Assembly: GCA_035288785.1 (NCBI GenBank)
Contig: DATDZF010000015.1
Span: forward strand, 1 to 6,143
Source: JACRGC01 sp035288785
GTDB taxonomy: Archaea; Micrarchaeota; Micrarchaeia; Norongarragalinales; SBBD01
DNA: 6,143 nt
Reading direction: 5' to 3'
Below, piece by piece: positions 3,964 through 6,143 of the stretch. The stretch's first letter is position 1; every line of letters begins with the position of its first letter. The position numbers were made by a program, and so were the translations under genes. Under the pieces are notes generated by a model, which was given only the letters and a program-made list of their open reading frames with translations, was not told where the DNA came from and did not search any database.

Positions 3964-6143
3964 ATGTCCAAATGTAGGCCGCGCACAACGGCTTCCTTCC
4001 TATTTTTTCTACTCTTCCTATTTGCAAAAACCCCCGATTCGGATGCACTCACCCTTCTCGCGAACTGCACTACCTTGGACAATGCTTCCGAAACCTACCA
4101 GCTCACCCAGAACGTCACTTCAACCGGCACTTGCTACACTGTTTCCGCCAATGGCATTGTATTGGATTTGGGCGGTTTCACGGTAAAGTTTGGAAATACT
4201 TCCAGCTCAGCGTATGGGGTGGCGATATATGATTACAGCAATATCATAATCAGGAACGGTGCCATACTCCACGCTGGCTACAACGCAAATCCGGCGGGGG
4301 TATACGTTTCAGGAATTGGGGCCGCCAACAATACGATGGACAACTTGACTATCGTGGTCAATTCCTCAAACTCCGGCGGTTACGGAATTACTTTTGACGA
4401 TTCGCCCCTGTTCAGCGGCCCTCATAATAATACCATTAAGAACACCAACATCACCGCCTTGTCAATAAACAGCTCCTCCTATGGGAATGCCATATATCTG
4501 CGTCCCAATTCAAGCTACAATCAGATAATCAACGTTTCCGGAATCTCGTACTATGTGCAGGCGTTGATAATTCAGAGCGGCGTCGGTAATGTCGTAAACT
4601 TTTCAAACTTCACTGCCACAAGCCATAATGGCGCAGCGCTATGGAGTGCAAATTACACGCAACTTTCGAATTCACACTTCAATTCAGAAGAGAATGTCAG
4701 CGGCGTTGGCGGCCTCGAGCTTCAAGGTGCATATTGGACCACGGTGAGGAATAGCGTGTTTGTGGGGAAATTCTTCGGCCTCACCCTGCGCGAATCGGCT
4801 TACAACCTCTTTGAGAACAACACCATCAATACGACGCAAACGCATTCCTCTTCTGCAGGCTTGAGGCTTTACTTCAACAATTCCCACAATGCCTTTTCAT
4901 ACAACACCATCTATGGCGGCTATGCGGGGGTCAGAACCGGCGACGACAACGGCTGGCTGTCCGGAAATAATGCGAATACCTCCTTCACAAGTGATATCAT
5001 CCTTCCGAACTCCAACTACGATTTTTACGAAATATTTGGCGAACAGGGGCCCAACATCGATACCGTTTTGCTAAACGTCTCCTTCCGCAACAAAAGCATG
5101 ATCGGCTGGGGCGTAAATAGCAGCAACTTGAAAATTAAGTGGTACGTGCGGGCGAACGTCACGAACGCTACCGCAGCGGCAATTCCGGGCGCAAACGTCA
5201 ACATTTCTAATTCCTCCTTATCCTCCACGGAACTGAACCTGACTGCTGACTCCTCGGGCGTAACTCCCTGGGCGATTATAACCGAATTCATCGGCAACAG
5301 CACCGCAAACCTGAGTTACACTCCCCATACTTTTACTGTAAGTAAGGCGGGGTACGTCACCCGTGCTGTCAATGCTACCCTAACCTCCACTCAGACACTT
5401 GCAGTTTCCCTGAATGACAATTACGATTACAACTTTCACAACTTTACGGTGACGGTGACCGGGATTTCTGGCAAACCCTCAAGTTCAGTAAACATTTCAG
5501 TTTACAACCTCACCGGAGGGAGCTGGAGTTTCGTTTCCGCCCAGCTCACGAACTCTTCAGGTTCGTCGCTATTTACAAATCTCCCAAGCCAGAATTACAC
5601 CTTCAATGCCTCCCGCGGAGCCAACGTGCTTGCAACAAATACCACCTCAATCAATGGCTCCCAGCAAACTGTGCTAATCCAATTCAGCAGTTTCCCTTCA
5701 GGGCACATCGTCGGCTTGAATCTCACTCCACTCTTCCTCATGAACACTTCTGGCGGCACCTTTACTTTCGCCCTCGCAGGCGTAGACCCTGATGGAAACT
5801 TGAACAACACCGGCGGCTTCAATGTATCCACCAGCAATTCATCCGTTTCGAGCCTGACCTCAAATGCCTCCACAACCTTCAGCTTCAATGCAGTTCTCGC
5901 AGGAAATTCAACCCTGACGTTCTATTCCCTTAGCAACCTTTCAGCCACGAATTCCACGAACGTTTCGGTGGTTGCTGCAGCGATTCAAAGGCTGGAATTA
6001 TCCCAGCAGTACCCCGTGACCACTTCGGGCAGCACGTATTCAATCGTGGTTACTGGCCGTGACCTGAATGGCAATGCAAATAATTCGGGCGGCTTCAACG
6101 TCTCAAGCAGCAACTCCTCGGTATCCACCAATACGACCTCCGG
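3964..6143 (+). CDS. Large secreted surface glycoprotein, NosD-like beta-helix plus beta-sandwich domains, partial at right edge
   Basis: Open for 726 codons from ATG 3964 to the edge with no stop. A signal peptide covers residues 1 to about 28: basic SKCRPR, hydrophobic FLFFLLFLFA, likely cleavage after SDA. Residues about 60-350 look like a right-handed parallel beta-helix of NosD/pectate-lyase type. The classic entry VLDLGGFTV at 66-74 is followed by repeated short rungs such as YTQLSNSHF, WTTVRNSVF, YNLFENNTI and HNAFSYNTI, spaced about 22-28 residues. Residues about 388-483 and 490-575 resemble carboxypeptidase-regulatory/Cna-B-like beta sandwiches (IPGANVNIS, SSGSSLFTNLPSQNYTF). From 582 a 92-residue Ig-like unit begins to repeat. 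By hand count there are about 53 N-x-S/T sequons, roughly one per 14 residues, and only three Cys (4, 35, 57; the last two may pair). It is probably an S-layer-associated or adhesion protein; ligand unknown. The C-terminal anchor lies beyond the window. Confidence 0.88.
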   Translation, partial: MSKCRPRTTASFLFFLLFLFAKTPDSDALTLLANCTTLDNASETYQLTQNVTSTGTCYTVSANGIVLDLGGFTVKFGNTSSSAYGVAIYDYSNIIIRNGAILHAGYNANPAGVYVSGIGAANNTMDNLTIVVNSSNSGGYGITFDDSPLFSGPHNNTIKNTNITALSINSSSYGNAIYLRPNSSYNQIINVSGISYYVQALIIQSGVGNVVNFSNFTATSHNGAALWSANYTQLSNSHFNSEENVSGVGGLELQGAYWTTVRNSVFVGKFFGLTLRESAYNLFENNTINTTQTHSSSAGLRLYFNNSHNAFSYNTIYGGYAGVRTGDDNGWLSGNNANTSFTSDIILPNSNYDFYEIFGEQGPNIDTVLLNVSFRNKSMIGWGVNSSNLKIKWYVRANVTNATAAAIPGANVNISNSSLSSTELNLTADSSGVTPWAIITEFIGNSTANLSYTPHTFTVSKAGYVTRAVNATLTSTQTLAVSLNDNYDYNFHNFTVTVTGISGKPSSSVNISVYNLTGGSWSFVSAQLTNSSGSSLFTNLPSQNYTFNASRGANVLATNTTSINGSQQTVLIQFSSFPSGHIVGLNLTPLFLMNTSGGTFTFALAGVDPDGNLNNTGGFNVSTSNSSVSSLTSNASTTFSFNAVLAGNSTLTFYSLSNLSATNSTNVSVVAAAIQRLELSQQYPVTTSGSTYSIVVTGRDLNGNANNSGGFNVSSSNSSVSTNTTS
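5707..6143 (+). repeat. Tandem 92-residue (276-base) domain repeat inside the surface protein
   Basis: Unit 1 starts at Ile582 (base 5707) and unit 2 at Ile674 (base 5983), cut by the edge. They align without gaps: DPDGNLNNTGGFNVSTSN at 608-625 against DLNGNANNSGGFNVSSSN at 700-717. The DNA is less alike than the protein, with many third-base changes, so the duplication is not recent. The pattern resembles bacterial Ig-like domains; more copies probably follow. Confidence 0.75.

Noticed and set aside
5025..5888. Minus-strand frames of 92 and 97 codons over the right end
   Set aside because: They are antisense to the continuous 726-codon surface-protein frame and show no domains or start signals.

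Overview
The window looks archaeal. The evidence is the strong ribosome-binding sites of GGTGAT or GAGGTG type, TATA-like boxes about 25 bases upstream of starts, one start that looks leaderless, oligo-T ends, and a large secreted protein packed with N-glycosylation sequons. The lineage cannot be fixed from this stretch. The compact layout and gene types would fit a DPANN-type or euryarchaeal genome, but that is a guess.

Layout. (1) Bases 1-2226, minus strand: a PLP-dependent enzyme of the cystathionine gamma-synthase/lyase family, then 22 bases later homoserine kinase (thrB), which runs off the left edge. The kinase reading frame does not stop where the family normally ends. It continues into a Cys-x-x-Cys stretch that resembles the start of threonine synthase. 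(2) Bases 2227-2639: a promoter region, a 24-residue membrane peptide on the plus strand, small hairpins, and a T-rich terminator serving the minus-strand gene to its right. (3) Bases 2640-3874: a divergent module. A 48-residue Cys-containing helical protein is on the minus strand. A PadR-type repressor and a stand-alone LUD-domain protein form a two-gene operon on the plus strand. The 143-base gap between the divergent starts holds a TATA box flanked by two copies of the palindrome TATCG-N6-CGATA plus an extra half site, probably the PadR operators. (4) Bases 3964-6143, plus strand: the first 726 residues of a large secreted protein with a signal peptide, a NosD-like beta-helix, two beta-sandwich-like segments and a tandem domain of exactly 92 residues. 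It is open at the right edge.

How the genes fit together. The left operon concerns homoserine-derived amino acids (threonine, methionine/cysteine). The middle module looks like an autoregulated, possibly redox- or metal-responsive unit: both the regulator and the small divergent protein have a Cys pair near the N terminus, and LUD proteins are known from Fe-S-linked lactate oxidation. The right-hand gene is a cell-surface glycoprotein, apparently unrelated in function. The most unusual items are the kinase C-terminal extension, the paired operators with the tiny divergent protein, and the 24-residue membrane peptide.
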